A stretch of 64,000 bases of DNA, from positions 78,058 through 142,057 of the forward strand of contig JABBOY010000025.1 in NCBI GenBank assembly GCA_012927585.1. The letters are read 5' to 3'. This stretch comes from Glaciimonas sp. (GTDB lineage Bacteria > Pseudomonadota > Gammaproteobacteria > Burkholderiales > Burkholderiaceae_D). Positions within the stretch are counted from its first letter, which is position 1; each line of letters starts with the position of its first letter. A model generated the notes under the pieces. The model did not search any database. It was not told the DNA's origin and worked only from the letters and a program-made list of their open reading frames with translations. The translations under genes and the position numbers were made by a program. Positions 38,334 to 48,909 of this stretch are shown piece after piece.

Positions 38334-39149
38334 TTAAGCGACCTCTTTCTCCGCCGGATGGGCTTGGCGGTGATACAAAAACTCCAGCACCGAAGTTCGG
38401 TATTCGCTGTACAAGGCACTCTGCGCTAGCGCAACACGCTCGCGTGGCCGCGCCAGTTGCACGGTCAAAATTTCACCGATGGTCGCTGCCGGGCCGTTGG
38501 TCATCATCACGATTCGGTCCGACAGCAATACTGCCTCATCCACATCGTGCGTGACCATCACCACCGTCGATTGGGCTTTCGCGACGATTTTCAGCAGCTC
38601 GTCTTGCAGATGGGCGCGGGTCAAGGCATCCAGTGCGCCGAACGGTTCATCCAGCAACAACACTTTCGGCTCCATCGACAACGCGCGAGCGATGCCGACG
38701 CGTTGCTTCATGCCGCCGGAGATTTCACTGGGACGCTTGGTTTCGGCGTGCATGAGGCCGACCATTTCCAGCGCAGCCTTGGTGCGCTGCTTGAGTTTAG
38801 CTTTCGATTCGGCAGCGCCGAACACGCGTTCGACTGCCAGATGGACGTTTTCAAAGCACGTCAGCCACGGCAACAGCGAGTGGTTTTGGAATACTACGCC
38901 GCGCTCTGGCGAAGGGCCGGCGATTTCCCGGTTAGCACAAATAAGCACGCCGTCGGTCGCCGTCGTCAAACCCGCGATCAAATTTAGCAAAGTCGATTTG
39001 CCGCAACCGGAATGGCCGATCAGGGTGACAAATTCGCCTTTCCGAATGCTCAGGTTGATGTCTCGCAATGCGTGAAAATTGCCTTTCCTGGTGTGGAATA
39101 CCATTTCAGCCTGTTGCACGTCGATGAATTTGTAATCTGGGTTTTCCAT
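38334..39149 (-). CDS. nrtD: Nitrate/nitrite-type ABC transporter ATPase (NrtD-like)
   Basis: A 271-residue ATPase with Walker A GHSGCGKST (near residue 43), signature SGGMKQRV (near 144) and Walker B VLLLDEPFGALD (near 163), all intact. It energises import of nitrate, nitrite, cyanate or a related anion together with the permease and binding protein upstream. At the end there is no extra substrate-binding domain of the NrtC type. It is the last gene of the three-gene operon. Confidence 0.85.
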   Translation of the reverse strand: MENPDYKFIDVQQAEMVFHTRKGNFHALRDINLSIRKGEFVTLIGHSGCGKSTLLNLIAGLTTATDGVLICANREIAGPSPERGVVFQNHSLLPWLTCFENVHLAVERVFGAAESKAKLKQRTKAALEMVGLMHAETKRPSEISGGMKQRVGIARALSMEPKVLLLDEPFGALDALTRAHLQDELLKIVAKAQSTVVMVTHDVDEAVLLSDRIVMMTNGPAATIGEILTVQLARPRERVALAQSALYSEYRTSVLEFLYHRQAHPAEKEVA

Positions 39150-39177
39150 GATTTTTCCTTATTTTTCGGTATAGCGC

Positions 39178-40083
39178 TCAGTTACCGCTATCTTCAAAAG
39201 TGAATGCCTTCGCGACCGCGACCAGTGCCTGTTCCAGAATCAAACCGACCACGCCGATGACGACGATGGCAATGATGATGTGTGCGACATTCAGGTTATT
39301 CCATTCATCCCAGATCCAGAAGCCAATGCCGACGCCGCCGGTCAGCATTTCCGCTGCGACGATGACCAGCCAGGCTGTGCCGATGGCAAGACGCACGCCG
39401 GTCAACATGTGCGGCAACACAGCAGGAAACAATATTTTGGTCAGGATTTTCCATTCCGACAAATTCAGCACCCGCGCCACGTTCATGTAATCCTGCGGCA
39501 CGCGCTGCACGCCGATAGCAGTGTTGATGATCATCGGCCAGATCGAGCAGATCAAAATCGACCAGATCGCCGCCGGATCAGCCGCCTTGAATACCAACAA
39601 GCCGATTGGCAGCCAGGCCAAAGGCGACACCGGTTTCAGCAAGCTGATGATGGGCCCGAACATGCGCGACAGGAAAGTGAAACGGCCAATCATGAAGCCC
39701 AGCGGAATGCCGATTGCTGCGGCAAGACCGAAGCCTACCGCCACTCGCTTGAGCGACGCATACACGTTCCAGCCGATGCCCTGATCATTCGGGCTGTTGA
39801 TGTAGAACGGGTCCGAGAACAGGACGATGGCCTCGTTAAAAGTCATCAGCGGCGAAGGGATGGCGCTATTCTTGATCGCGATAATCTGCCAAATCAGCAC
39901 CAGCAAAGCGACCCCGATCATGGGCGGCACGACCGCCATTGAGAAAGGCCGTAACGACAGTTTCCTGCTGACCGGCTTCTCCGCAACTCTGGCACTGTTT
40001 CGTGCAACCATTGCTTGCTCCGGGGGTGAATTTAGCGCCGTGGCAGCCGGCGAGTTTGTGGTGGAATCCAGTACTGCAATCAT
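39178..40083 (-). CDS. nrtB: Nitrate/nitrite-type ABC transporter permease (NrtB-like)
   Basis: A 301-residue inner-membrane permease with about six helices and the EAA-like cytoplasmic loop (NVARVLNLSEWKILTKILFP, near 215-234). The first about 50 residues are hydrophilic. The start is ATG 40083: AGGAG lies 5 bp upstream, and an in-frame GTG two codons earlier falls inside that ribosome-binding site. It is 28 bp before nrtD on the same strand. Confidence 0.85.
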   Translation of the reverse strand: MIAVLDSTTNSPAATALNSPPEQAMVARNSARVAEKPVSRKLSLRPFSMAVVPPMIGVALLVLIWQIIAIKNSAIPSPLMTFNEAIVLFSDPFYINSPNDQGIGWNVYASLKRVAVGFGLAAAIGIPLGFMIGRFTFLSRMFGPIISLLKPVSPLAWLPIGLLVFKAADPAAIWSILICSIWPMIINTAIGVQRVPQDYMNVARVLNLSEWKILTKILFPAVLPHMLTGVRLAIGTAWLVIVAAEMLTGGVGIGFWIWDEWNNLNVAHIIIAIVVIGVVGLILEQALVAVAKAFTFEDSGN

Positions 40084-40092
40084 GATCACTCC

Positions 40093-41370
40093 TTAGGCCT
40101 TGATCTTGAAAGAAGCGGCATAGGCTTTCGGATTTTTGCCATCCCATACGGTGCCGTCCATCAGCTTGCTGGTGCGCATTGCCTCTTTCGGTACGGCGAC
40201 CTTCGCCATTGCGGCAGCATCTTTGTAAATATCAATCCGGTTGACAGCTTTTGCCACGCTGAGATAATCCGGTTCGCCCTTCAGCAAGCCCCAGCGCTTG
40301 TGCTGCGTCATGAACCACATACCGTCGGACAGGTAAGGAAAAGTCGCCACACCGTCATTGAAAAATTTCATGTGGTTCGGGTCGTCCCAAGTCTTCCCAA
40401 GACCATTCTGGTAGCGCCCGAGAATGCGCTGGTTGATCGCATCGACTGAAGTATTTACATACGATTTAGCGGCAATGGTTTCTGCCATCTTGTTTTTGTT
40501 TCCCAAAGAAGCATCGATCCAGCGGCCGGCTTCCAGCACTGCGGCGACCAGGGCACGGGCGGTATTCGGATATTTTTTGACGAAATCGCCGCTGCTGCCC
40601 AGTACTTTTTCCGGATGATCTTTCCAGATATCTTGTGTGGTGGTGGCAGTGATGCCGACACCGTCCATGATGGCCCGATGGTTCCAAGGCTCACCAACGC
40701 AGAAACCGTCCATATTGCCGACCCGCATATTGGCGACCATTTGCGGTGGCGGCACCACAATCACGCGTGCATCCTTGAATGGATCAATACCGCTGGCGGC
40801 CAGCCAGTAATACAGCCACATCGCATGGGTGCCGGTCGGGAAAGTCTGGGCAAAAGTGTATTCGCGCTTTTCGGTACGTATCAATTTGGCGAGGCTGGCG
40901 CCATCGACCGCGCCCTTGTCGGCGATTTTTTTCGACAGCGTAATCGCCTGCCCATTGTTGTTGAGCGACATCAGCACCGCCATGTCTTTTTTCGGACTGC
41001 CGATGCCCATTTGCACTCCATACATCAAGCCGTACAACACATGTGCAGCGTCCAGTTCGCCATTGACCAACTTGTCGCGCACGCCAGCCCATGATGCTTC
41101 CTTGCTGAGTACGATCTTGATGCCGTACTTCTTGTCGAAGCCGAGTACCGATGCCATCACGACCGAGGCGCAATCGGTCAGTGGAATGAATCCGACTTTG
41201 ACCTCTTCCTTTTCCGGCTTGTCGGAACCGGCGGCCCAGACTCCGCCTGTGGATAATCCAAGCATGCTTGCTCCTGCGGCGAGACTTGCGGTTTTAATCA
41301 GGCTACGGCGTTTGTTATTGACAAAGGCTTGTCCGGTTGTGCTGAGAAGATGATTTTTATCGCTGAACAT
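40093..41370 (-). CDS. nrtA: Nitrate/nitrite-type ABC transporter substrate-binding protein (NrtA/CmpA-like)
   Basis: About 425 residues from ATG 41370, which has GGGAG upstream; a longer frame runs into the leader RNA and its terminator and is rejected. A twin-arginine signal is present (NNKRRSLIKTASLAAGA), so the protein is folded before export to the periplasm. The mature part opens VKVGFIPLTDCASVV, the ligand-binding pattern of NrtA, CmpA and related proteins. The exact anion is not certain; the ANTAR regulator upstream favours nitrate or nitrite. Confidence 0.85.
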   Translation of the reverse strand: MFSDKNHLLSTTGQAFVNNKRRSLIKTASLAAGASMLGLSTGGVWAAGSDKPEKEEVKVGFIPLTDCASVVMASVLGFDKKYGIKIVLSKEASWAGVRDKLVNGELDAAHVLYGLMYGVQMGIGSPKKDMAVLMSLNNNGQAITLSKKIADKGAVDGASLAKLIRTEKREYTFAQTFPTGTHAMWLYYWLAASGIDPFKDARVIVVPPPQMVANMRVGNMDGFCVGEPWNHRAIMDGVGITATTTQDIWKDHPEKVLGSSGDFVKKYPNTARALVAAVLEAGRWIDASLGNKNKMAETIAAKSYVNTSVDAINQRILGRYQNGLGKTWDDPNHMKFFNDGVATFPYLSDGMWFMTQHKRWGLLKGEPDYLSVAKAVNRIDIYKDAAAMAKVAVPKEAMRTSKLMDGTVWDGKNPKAYAASFKIKA

Positions 41371-41397
41371 GGCGGTACTCCCACTATTGGAACAAAT

Positions 41398-41446
41398 AAA
41401 AAGGTGCCTGCCCGTCATGAAAACCATCATGCGGAGAGACACCTTT
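41398..41446 (-). terminator. Leader terminator upstream of nrtA
   Basis: On the minus strand AAAGGTGTC pairs with GGCACCTTT (one G-U), enclosing an inner CATGA/TCATG hairpin, and a T-run follows. It lies 28 bp before the nrtA ATG, inside the transcript, as expected for an attenuator relieved by a NasT-type antiterminator. Confidence 0.85.
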
Positions 41447-41487
41447 GTCGTGGCAGGACCGACCGCCGTTGGCCGGTTCTGCACAGT

Positions 41488-41546
41488 CGCCATCGTTAGC
41501 GCTTATCTTTCATTGAGCAATTGCCGTGCCAGCTTCCCTGCAATGG
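41488..41546 (-). promoter_or_regulatory. Candidate ANTAR-binding tandem hairpins in the nrt leader
   Basis: Two small stem-loops on the minus strand have six-base loops with A at position 1 and G at position 4, the known ANTAR recognition pattern. The first is CCA-TT-GC/GCTGG with loop AGGGAA (41529-41546, TT bulged). The second is CGCT/GGCG with loop AACGAT (41488-41501). They lie upstream of the leader terminator. Stems are short, so this is a candidate only. Confidence 0.5.
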
Positions 41547-41618
41547 AATCCGTCCATCCCGAAGCAACTCAGGCGTTTTATCGCACCAGTTTTGTGCGAC
41601 GCACCAACACAAGCCATC

Positions 41619-42266
41619 TCAAAGCACATCAGCGACATCGAGGATGCGCTGCGCGATCTCTGCCACTTTCAGGTTCTTGTCCATCGCCAACCGACGCAGT
41701 TTCTGGTACGCCTCTTCTTCCGAGAGCTTGTGGCGCGTCATCAGCAAGCCTTTGGCCCGGTCGATGGTCTTGCGCTCGGCCAGTTTTGCCTTGGTATCGG
41801 ATAACTCGGTGCGCAATTTCTGGTTGGCATTGAAGCGCGCCATTGCCACATCCAGCACCGGCTTGATGCGCTCCGCCTGCAAACCGGCCACCACATAGGC
41901 CGAGACCCCGGCCTCCATCGCCACCGTCATATGCGATTCGCTGGCGTCCTCAGTAAATAAGGCAATCGGGCGCGGCGCATCGCGGGTGGCGATTACGATC
42001 TGCTCCAGCACATCACGCGCATCGGACTCGGCATCGATGATGATGATGTCCGGTTGCAGTTGCGCGATCCGCTCCTGCAGGTAAAAATCGCCCGGAATCG
42101 CGGCAACGATGTTGTAACCCGCCTGCAGCAGGCCGATGCGCAAGGCACGCGAACGCTCCGAATGTGCGCGTGCGGATGCATCATCGGCATCCTCCAGGGA
42201 CCAGACGGTATTGACGACAACAATGCGTAACTTGCCTATTTCTGCTGTCGTAATGTGCGTTTTCAA
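41619..42266 (-). CDS. nasT: NasT-like response regulator with ANTAR RNA-binding domain
   Basis: A 215-residue antiterminator with an N-terminal receiver-like domain (Asp in DIIIIDAESD near residue 77) and a C-terminal ANTAR three-helix domain (ERKTIDRAKGLLMTRHKLSEEEAYQ in pieces, about 155-210). ANTAR proteins bind paired hexaloop hairpins to prevent terminator formation. The gene lies directly upstream of the nrt leader that contains such a terminator. Its partner NasS, the nitrate sensor that normally sequesters NasT, is not in the window. About 15 residues between the first strand and ERSRALRIGLLQAGY look inserted relative to the usual receiver start. Confidence 0.88.
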   Translation of the reverse strand: MKTHITTAEIGKLRIVVVNTVWSLEDADDASARAHSERSRALRIGLLQAGYNIVAAIPGDFYLQERIAQLQPDIIIIDAESDARDVLEQIVIATRDAPRPIALFTEDASESHMTVAMEAGVSAYVVAGLQAERIKPVLDVAMARFNANQKLRTELSDTKAKLAERKTIDRAKGLLMTRHKLSEEEAYQKLRRLAMDKNLKVAEIAQRILDVADVL

Positions 42267-42323
42267 AATAACAATCCATTCATCGTTGTTAGGCTGGTAT
42301 CGGGCTTAAGGAGCGCGATCTTC

Positions 42324-42329
42324 TATAAT
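42324..42329 (+). promoter_or_regulatory. Candidate -10 element for tsaD
   Basis: A perfect TATAAT lies 95 bp before the tsaD ATG, in the divergent space with nasT. No recognisable -35 hexamer is found at 16-18 bp. Confidence 0.35.
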
Positions 42330-42424
42330 GCGAACAAGAACACAAACAAGAAATGCACGCAAAAAAAACTACGCAATAAGTGTATGCAAAAATCACACCA
42401 CCTACCAACCTGTAGAGAATCCCC

Positions 42425-43453
42425 ATGCTTGTTTTAGGCGTTGAATCCTCTTGTGACGAAACCGGCATCGCGCTGGTGGACACCGAACTAGGCTTGCTGG
42501 CGCACGCGCTGCACTCGCAAGTTGCGATGCACGCGGCGTATGGTGGCGTAGTGCCGGAACTGGCATCGCGCGACCATATCCGGCGCGCCGTCCCGCTGTT
42601 GCAGCAAACCCTCAAAGACAGCGGCCGAACGCTGGCGCAAATCGATGCCATCGCCTACACCCAAGGCCCGGGCTTGGCCGGCGCACTGCTGGTCGGGGCA
42701 TCGTTTGCCTGCGGTCTGGGGCTGGCGCTTGACAAGCCCATGCTCGGCATTCACCATCTGGAAGGCCATTTGCTGTCGCCCTTGCTCGCCAGCAAGCCGC
42801 CGGCGTTCCCGTTCGTGGCCTTGCTGGTGTCCGGCGGCCACACGCAATTGATGCGCGTCGATGGCGTCGGCCGCTATACCTTGCTGGGCGAAACGCTGGA
42901 CGATGCCGCCGGCGAAGCTTTCGACAAATCGGCAAAATTGCTGGGACTCGGTTATCCGGGCGGGCCGGAAATCTCGCGCATGGCGCAATTCGGCGACCCC
43001 GGCGTCTACAAATTGCCGCGCCCGATGCTGCATTCGAAGGATTTGAACTTCAGTTTTTCCGGCCTGAAAACCGCAGTGCTGACCCTGGTCAAAAATAAGA
43101 TCACCAATATCTGCGAGCAAGACAAAGCCAACGTGGCACGCGCTTTTGTCGATGCAATGGTGGAAGTGCTGGTCGCCAAATGCATGGCTGCCCTGCGCGA
43201 AACCGGCCTGAAACGGCTGGTGATTGCGGGCGGCGTCGGCGCCAATGTCCAATTGCGCGAAGCGCTCAATGCGGCAGCGGCCAAGCGACGTTTCGGGGTG
43301 TTTTATCCTGAGCTGGAATTCTGTACCGACAACGGCGCGATGATCGCCTTCGCGGCAGCGCTGCGGTTAAAGGAAAATCCAGACGCCGCCAAGCGCGATT
43401 ACGCGTTCAATGTGCAACCGCGCTGGCCGCTGGATACATTGCGCGCTGCGTAG
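42425..43453 (+). CDS. tsaD: tRNA t6A threonylcarbamoyltransferase
   Basis: A 342-residue ASKHA-fold enzyme that, with TsaB, TsaE and threonylcarbamoyl-AMP, makes t6A37 in ANN-decoding tRNAs. It has the opening [15 protein letters not shown], metal-binding HHLEGH (near residue 111), LVSGGHTQL (near 136) and [11 protein letters not shown] (near 298). Length is standard. Its partner tsaE is at 58105-58596. No rpsU is adjacent, unlike many other genomes. It is convergent with plsY. Confidence 0.96.
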   Translation: MLVLGVESSCDETGIALVDTELGLLAHALHSQVAMHAAYGGVVPELASRDHIRRAVPLLQQTLKDSGRTLAQIDAIAYTQGPGLAGALLVGASFACGLGLALDKPMLGIHHLEGHLLSPLLASKPPAFPFVALLVSGGHTQLMRVDGVGRYTLLGETLDDAAGEAFDKSAKLLGLGYPGGPEISRMAQFGDPGVYKLPRPMLHSKDLNFSFSGLKTAVLTLVKNKITNICEQDKANVARAFVDAMVEVLVAKCMAALRETGLKRLVIAGGVGANVQLREALNAAAAKRRFGVFYPELEFCTDNGAMIAFAAALRLKENPDAAKRDYAFNVQPRWPLDTLRAA

Positions 43454-43460
43454 TTGGTAG

Positions 43461-43514
43461 GGCGGGTGCAACCCGCCTGGCTCGACAACAATGGCGGCGC
43501 GGGTTGCACCCGCC
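43461..43514. repeat. GC-rich palindromic repeat after tsaD
   Basis: GGCGGGTGCAACCCGC (43461-43476) and GCGGGTTGCACCCGCC (43499-43514) are perfect 16-bp inverted arms with a 22-bp spacer; each arm is itself partly self-complementary. It is a REP-like element starting 8 bp after the tsaD stop. It may add termination or RNA stability. Confidence 0.85.
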
Positions 43515-43526
43515 ATATTTCGTCTA

Positions 43527-43585
43527 GTATTTTTTAAATACGCACTAAAAATATGCGGAAATAGCAGTGTTTAAAGCCATACTCC
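43527..43585 (+). repeat. 59-bp dispersed element, copy 5
   Basis: Exact spacing of the three constant blocks. Extended flanking complementarity (AAATAGC with GCTATTT, ending at about 43593) gives a longer stem here than in other copies. It lies between the convergent tsaD and plsY genes. Confidence 0.85.
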
Positions 43586-43605
43586 CGCTATTTTAAAAAT
43601 TTCAG

Positions 43606-44211
43606 TCACGTTTTCTTGCTACCCAGACGGCTTTCCTTGCCAGCCATCAGGTTGACGATATTCTGACGATGCCGAAACACCAACAGCGCACTCATTGCCA
43701 GCACCGCAAACAGGATCGGATTAACGCCGAACATCAAGCCGTAGTAAAACGGCGCAAATACGGCGGCGATCAGGGCGGCAAATGAGGAGTAGCGGAATGC
43801 ATACGCGATCACCATCCAGGTAATCAGCGTTGCCAGGCCCAGCCAGCCGCTTAAACCCAACAGCACACCCAGCGCAGTTGCTACGCCCTTGCCGCCGACG
43901 AAGCGGAAAAATACCGGCCACAGATGACCGAGAAAAACTGCCAGCACCACCAGTGCGAGGCCGCCCTCGCCCACGCCGTATTGCGGGCCGAATCGCATGG
44001 TGAGCCAGACTGCAAGCCAGCCTTTGGCGCCGTCGCCCAGCAATGTCAGCAACGCCGCAGTCTTGTTGCCGCTGCGCAGCACATTGGTTGCGCCCGGGTT
44101 GCCGGAGCCATAACTGCGCGGATCGTTCAGCCCGAGCAGCTTACTCACCACCACCGCAAAGGAAATCGAGCCAATCAGGTAAGCGGCGATTGCAAACAGG
44201 ATGCTAGTCAT
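43606..44211 (-). CDS. plsY: Acyl-phosphate glycerol-3-phosphate acyltransferase
   Basis: A 201-residue inner-membrane enzyme, first step of phospholipid synthesis, using acyl-phosphate. It has about five to seven hydrophobic segments and the diagnostic loops [13 protein letters not shown] (residues 34-46) and [10 protein letters not shown] (near 104). A typical length. It is bracketed by two oppositely oriented copies of the 59-bp element. Confidence 0.95.
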   Translation of the reverse strand: MTSILFAIAAYLIGSISFAVVVSKLLGLNDPRSYGSGNPGATNVLRSGNKTAALLTLLGDGAKGWLAVWLTMRFGPQYGVGEGGLALVVLAVFLGHLWPVFFRFVGGKGVATALGVLLGLSGWLGLATLITWMVIAYAFRYSSFAALIAAVFAPFYYGLMFGVNPILFAVLAMSALLVFRHRQNIVNLMAGKESRLGSKKT

Positions 44212-44277
44212 TGAATCTTTCGGGTTGAAATGAAAAATCTCATCCTTTTCAAGGGAATAAGAAAACCATAATTAACG

Positions 44278-44336
44278 GGAGTATATATAAAAAACATGTA
44301 CTCGCCGCATATTTTTATTGAAGTCATTAAAAATAC
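44278..44336 (-). repeat. 59-bp dispersed element, copy 6 (minus)
   Basis: Minus-strand copy with exact spacing; AGTA pairs with TACT around a T-rich loop. It begins 33 bp after the trhO stop on the same strand and lies 67 bp upstream of plsY. Confidence 0.85.
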
Positions 44337-44368
44337 ATAACCAGGTATTTTGAATTGGAAAAATCGGC

Positions 44369-45235
44369 TCAGATAATAGCAGCGCCCACATCGGGCGCTT
44401 CATAACAATGCGGGCAAGAGACGCCCGGCACATATTCCGGCGTCAATTGCTCCTGTGGTGTGACCACGGCGCGGCAGGCGAAACATTGGGTGGTGGCGGT
44501 CGGTTCCAGCTTCGGGTTGAGCGCGGTACGGTAGTCGAACACGAAACATTCGCCGTCGTAATGATCGCCGCCGACATCTTCGAAATATTGCAGAATACCG
44601 CCATCCAACTGATACACATTGTCGAAACCGATATTTTGCATGTGAATCGCGGCTTTTTCACAGCGGATGCCGCCGGTACAAAAGGTTACCAGTGTCTTGC
44701 CCGCTAGCTCGTCCTTGTGGGCGGCGATCACGTCGGGGAATTCGCTGAACTTGGTGATGCGGTAATCGATGGTATTTTTGAAAGTGCCGACGTCGACTTC
44801 GAACGCATTACGGGTTTCCAGCATCACTACCGGCCGGCCATTGTCGTCATGGCCACAATCGAGCCAGCGCTTCAGGGTTTTAGGCTCCACGAAAGGGGCG
44901 CGGCCTTCTTCGGGCTTGATCAGCGGCATTTTCATGGTGATGATTTCACGTTTCAGCTTGACCAGCAGCTTGGTGAAAGGTTGCTCTAACGAGACGCTTT
45001 CTTTCACATAAAAGTCGGAAAAACGCGCATCGGCGCGCAGCCACGCCAGAAATTGATCAATCTCTGTACGCCGCCCGGCCAGAAACAGGTTGATGCCTTC
45101 CGGCGTCAGCAAAATGGTGCCTTTTAATGCCAACTTCTCGCACAAAGCGCGAAATTCACTGCGCTTTTCAATGCTATCGCTGAAAGTGACGAATTTATAA
45201 CCGGCGATGTTGACGAATGATTCTGTGGCCTGCAT
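44369..45235 (-). CDS. trhO: tRNA uridine(34) hydroxylase, rhodanese family
   Basis: A 288-residue YceA/TrhO-type protein that hydroxylates U34 of certain tRNAs in an oxygen-dependent way. It has the N-terminal YceA domain ([10 protein letters not shown] opening, near residues 7-16), a rhodanese domain with the active-site Cys in [12 protein letters not shown] (near residue 190) and a Cys-rich C-terminus (CFACRAV, CPHCYE) that may bind metal. Divergent from dnaE with an 80-bp spacer. Confidence 0.93.
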   Translation of the reverse strand: MQATESFVNIAGYKFVTFSDSIEKRSEFRALCEKLALKGTILLTPEGINLFLAGRRTEIDQFLAWLRADARFSDFYVKESVSLEQPFTKLLVKLKREIITMKMPLIKPEEGRAPFVEPKTLKRWLDCGHDDNGRPVVMLETRNAFEVDVGTFKNTIDYRITKFSEFPDVIAAHKDELAGKTLVTFCTGGIRCEKAAIHMQNIGFDNVYQLDGGILQYFEDVGGDHYDGECFVFDYRTALNPKLEPTATTQCFACRAVVTPQEQLTPEYVPGVSCPHCYEAPDVGAAII

Positions 45236-45315
45236 GGTGCGATTTCCGCTATAGAAAGTGTGAGCGCCATTATAAACGGCAGTGAAGCCATGGCTCCAGC
45301 GGGTAAAATACCGCC

Positions 45316-48300
45316 ATGATTACACCGCAATTTATCCACCTTCGCCTGCATTCCGAGTATTCCATCGTCGATGGATTGGTACGACTCGATGACATTATTC
45401 CAGCCGCAAAAAAAGATTTGCAACCCGCGCTGGCCCTGACCGACCTGGCGAACCTGTTCGGCATGATCAAGTTTTACAAGGCTGCGCGCGCGAATGGCGT
45501 CAAGCCGATTGCCGGTTGCGATGTCTGGATCACCAATGAAGACGAGCGCGACAGGCCGTCGCGCCTGTTGCTGCTGGTCAAGAACCACAACGGCTACCTG
45601 CAATTGTGCGAATTGCTATCGAAAGCCTGGCTTACCAACCAGCACCGCGGCCGCGCCGAAATCCGTACCGAATGGTTGCAAGCACTGCAACAAGATGGCA
45701 GCAAGCCGGGGCTGATCGCCTTATCGGGCGCGCATTTCGGTAATATTGGTCAAGCCATCGACAACGGCAACCTGGCCGCAGCCGAACGTCATGCACAACA
45801 ATGGGCTAGCATTTTCCCGGGACATTTTTACATCGAAATCCAGCGCGCCGGTCAACCGAACATGGACGCGCAGGTACGCCAGGCGGTCGCGCTTGCCGCC
45901 AAACTGCAATTGCCGGTGGTGGCGACGCACCCGATCCAGTTCCTGACAAAAGAGGAATTCATCGCCCACGAAGCGCGCACTTGTATTGCTGAAGGCGAAA
46001 TGCTGGCCAATGCACGCCGCGTCAAGCGCTTCAACGATTTGCAATGTTTCCAAACGCAAGACCAAATGGCGGCGCTGTTCGCCGATTTGCCGGTGGCGTT
46101 GCAGAATTCAGTTGAAATCGCCAAGCGCTGCAATCTGACTCTGGAGCTGGGCCGGCCGCAGTTGCCGAATTTTCCGACGCCGGCAGGCATGACGATTGAA
46201 GAATTCCTAAAAACGGAATCGGAAGCCGGCCTTGAAAAGCGTCTACTGCAACTGTACCCGCCGGCGGAAAAACGCGAGCAGGAACGCGCTCGCTACGAAG
46301 CCCGGTTGGCGTTCGAACTGAAGACCATCATCAACATGGGATTCCCCGGCTACTTCCTGATCGTGGCCGAATTCATTCGCTGGGCCAGGGAAAACGGCGT
46401 GCCGGTCGGCCCCGGTCGCGGCTCCGGCGCCGGTTCGCTGGTGGCGTATTCATTGCTGATTACCGACCTCGACCCGCTAGAGTACAACTTGTTGTTCGAG
46501 CGCTTCCTGAACCCGGAACGGGTCTCGATGCCCGATTTCGATATCGACTTTTGTCAGGAAGGTCGCGACCGCGTGATTCAACACGTGAAAGATTTGTACG
46601 GCAAGGACGCGGTATCGCAGATCGCCACTTTCGGCACCATGGCGGCCAAAGGCGCAATTCGCGATGTCGGCCGCGTGCTTGATTTCGGCTACAACTTTTG
46701 CGATGGTATTTCCAAGTTAATCCCGTTCAAACCCGGCAAGCACGTGACGATTGCCGACGCGATCAAGGAAGAACCGCAACTGGCCGAGCGGCAGGAAAAC
46801 GAGGAAGAGGTCCAACAACTGCTGGAACTGGCGCAAAAAGTCGAAGGCATTGCCCGCAATATCGGCATGCACGCCGGCGGCGTGGTGATCGCGCCCGGCA
46901 AGCTGACCGATTTCTGCCCGCTGTATACGCAAGGCGGCGATTCTGGCGTGGTGTCGCAATACGACAAGGACGACGTGGAAGCGGTCGGCTTGGTCAAGTT
47001 CGACTTTTTGGGTTTGACCACGCTGACGATTCTGGATCGCGCAGTGCGCTACATCAAGCAACTGGATCCGGCCATGGCCGATTTCAGTCTTGAAAAACTG
47101 CCGCTCAACGACCGCGCCTCGTATGAACTGTTGACTGCCGCCAAAACGGTTGCCGTGTTCCAACTGGAAAGCCGCGGCATGCAAGGCATGCTGAAAGATG
47201 CGCGGCCCGATCGTTTCGAGGACATCATCGCGCTGGTGGCGCTGTACCGGCCGGGCCCGATGGATTTGATTCCTGACTTCTGCAAGCGCAAGCACGGCGA
47301 ACGCTTCGATTACCCCGATCCGCGCACCGAAGGCATTTTGTCCGAAACCTACGGCATCATGGTGTATCAGGAGCAAGTGATGCAGATGGCGCAGGTAGTC
47401 GGCGGTTATTCGCTCGGCGGCGCCGATTTGCTGCGACGCGCGATGGGTAAAAAAAAGGCCGAGGAAATGGCGGAGCACCGTCAGATTTTCCGCGACGGTG
47501 CGGCCAAGGATGGCTTGTCGGAAGCCAAGGCCGACGAAATTTTCGACCTGATGGAAAAATTTGCCGGCTACGGTTTCAACAAATCGCACGCCGCCGCTTA
47601 CGCCTTGCTGTCGTATCACACTGCCTATTTGAAAGTGCACCACCCTGCCGCCTTCATGGCCGCCAACTTGTCGCTGGCGATGGACGACACCGACAAGATC
47701 AAGATCCTGGTCGCGGATGCGCTCGATATCTGCGGCCTGACGCTGTTGCCGCCCGACATTAATTTGTCCGATTATCGCTTTACGCCGGAACGCGAAGTCG
47801 GCAAGAAAGCCGGCTTCATCCGCTACGGTCTGGGTGCGGTCAAGGGTTCCGGGCAGAATGCGATCGAGGCGATTGTCGCCGTCCGCGAAGAATCCCCTTT
47901 TGTCGATTTATTCGATTTCTGCCTGCGGGTCGACAAACGCCAGATCAACCGCCGCACCATCGAGTCGCTGATCCGCGCCGGCGCGTTCGACGGTTTCAAA
48001 GTCAATCGCGCCATTCTGCTGGCCTCGGTCGGACGCGCGATGGAAGCAGCCGGGCAAGCGCTGGCATCGATCAACCAATCCAGTCTGTTCGGCGGCGACG
48101 ACAGCGATCTTGTGGCGCCGCCGGAATATCTCAAGGTTGCACCCTGGAGCGAAAAACAGAAACTGACCGAAGAAAAAGCCGCGCTCGGTTTTTGCCTGTC
48201 CGGCCACATGTTCGACGCCTACGCAACCGAAGCGCGCCAGTTCGCGCGCTCCAAACTGACCAGTCTGGAACCATCGCGCGAGCCGAAACTGATGGCCGGC

Positions 48301-48774
48301 GTGATTTCGGCATTGCGCACCCAGATGACCCAGCGCGGCAAGATGATCATCGTCACCCTCGATGACGGCAGCGCGACAGTTGATGTGACGGTATATAGCG
48401 AAATTTACGACGCCAACAAGGCATTGTTCAAGGAAGACGAGTTCCTGGCGGTGCAGGGCAAGGTGTCGGAAGACCGTTTTTCGGGCGGTTTGCGCATTAC
48501 TGCGGAGCAGGTGATGGATATCGCTGCGGCACGCATCCAGTATGGGCAGCAGCTAGGCCTGTTCTTACCGGCGACTGTGGCCTCAACCCGAATCCAGGAA
48601 GTATTGCAGCCGCACCGTGCCGACAGCGGCCTGCCGGTCGCCGTGCGCCTCAAGCCCGAGGGTGTCGACTGCACGCTGCGCTTGGGCGCCGCATGGCGCG
48701 TGACGCCGTCGGATGCGCTACAGATAGCGCTTGAACAAGTGCTGGGCGCACTAGAGGTCGCGGTCGAATATTGA
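45316..48774 (+). CDS. dnaE: DNA polymerase III alpha subunit
   Basis: A 1152-residue replicative polymerase of the DnaE1 type. It contains an N-terminal PHP domain ([16 protein letters not shown], residues about 5-20), the polymerase palm with [15 protein letters not shown] (near 408) carrying catalytic Asp residues, [14 protein letters not shown] (near 370), and a C-terminal helix-hairpin-helix and OB-fold region (near 1000-1080). No intein or frameshift is seen. Confidence 0.97.
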   Translation: MITPQFIHLRLHSEYSIVDGLVRLDDIIPAAKKDLQPALALTDLANLFGMIKFYKAARANGVKPIAGCDVWITNEDERDRPSRLLLLVKNHNGYLQLCELLSKAWLTNQHRGRAEIRTEWLQALQQDGSKPGLIALSGAHFGNIGQAIDNGNLAAAERHAQQWASIFPGHFYIEIQRAGQPNMDAQVRQAVALAAKLQLPVVATHPIQFLTKEEFIAHEARTCIAEGEMLANARRVKRFNDLQCFQTQDQMAALFADLPVALQNSVEIAKRCNLTLELGRPQLPNFPTPAGMTIEEFLKTESEAGLEKRLLQLYPPAEKREQERARYEARLAFELKTIINMGFPGYFLIVAEFIRWARENGVPVGPGRGSGAGSLVAYSLLITDLDPLEYNLLFERFLNPERVSMPDFDIDFCQEGRDRVIQHVKDLYGKDAVSQIATFGTMAAKGAIRDVGRVLDFGYNFCDGISKLIPFKPGKHVTIADAIKEEPQLAERQENEEEVQQLLELAQKVEGIARNIGMHAGGVVIAPGKLTDFCPLYTQGGDSGVVSQYDKDDVEAVGLVKFDFLGLTTLTILDRAVRYIKQLDPAMADFSLEKLPLNDRASYELLTAAKTVAVFQLESRGMQGMLKDARPDRFEDIIALVALYRPGPMDLIPDFCKRKHGERFDYPDPRTEGILSETYGIMVYQEQVMQMAQVVGGYSLGGADLLRRAMGKKKAEEMAEHRQIFRDGAAKDGLSEAKADEIFDLMEKFAGYGFNKSHAAAYALLSYHTAYLKVHHPAAFMAANLSLAMDDTDKIKILVADALDICGLTLLPPDINLSDYRFTPEREVGKKAGFIRYGLGAVKGSGQNAIEAIVAVREESPFVDLFDFCLRVDKRQINRRTIESLIRAGAFDGFKVNRAILLASVGRAMEAAGQALASINQSSLFGGDDSDLVAPPEYLKVAPWSEKQKLTEEKAALGFCLSGHMFDAYATEARQFARSKLTSLEPSREPKLMAGVISALRTQMTQRGKMIIVTLDDGSATVDVTVYSEIYDANKALFKEDEFLAVQGKVSEDRFSGGLRITAEQVMDIAAARIQYGQQLGLFLPATVASTRIQEVLQPHRADSGLPVAVRLKPEGVDCTLRLGAAWRVTPSDALQIALEQVLGALEVAVEY

Positions 48775-48909
48775 GCAATTTCGATTGAAAATAATAAACT
48801 TCGCGCAAGTATTCTGATTCCGATGGTTATAATCTTGCCCGATCAATTTGAACGGAAGCAAATTTATCCTGCATGCTTTTCGGGATGAATGGCAAATCAA
48901 GGATTTTTA

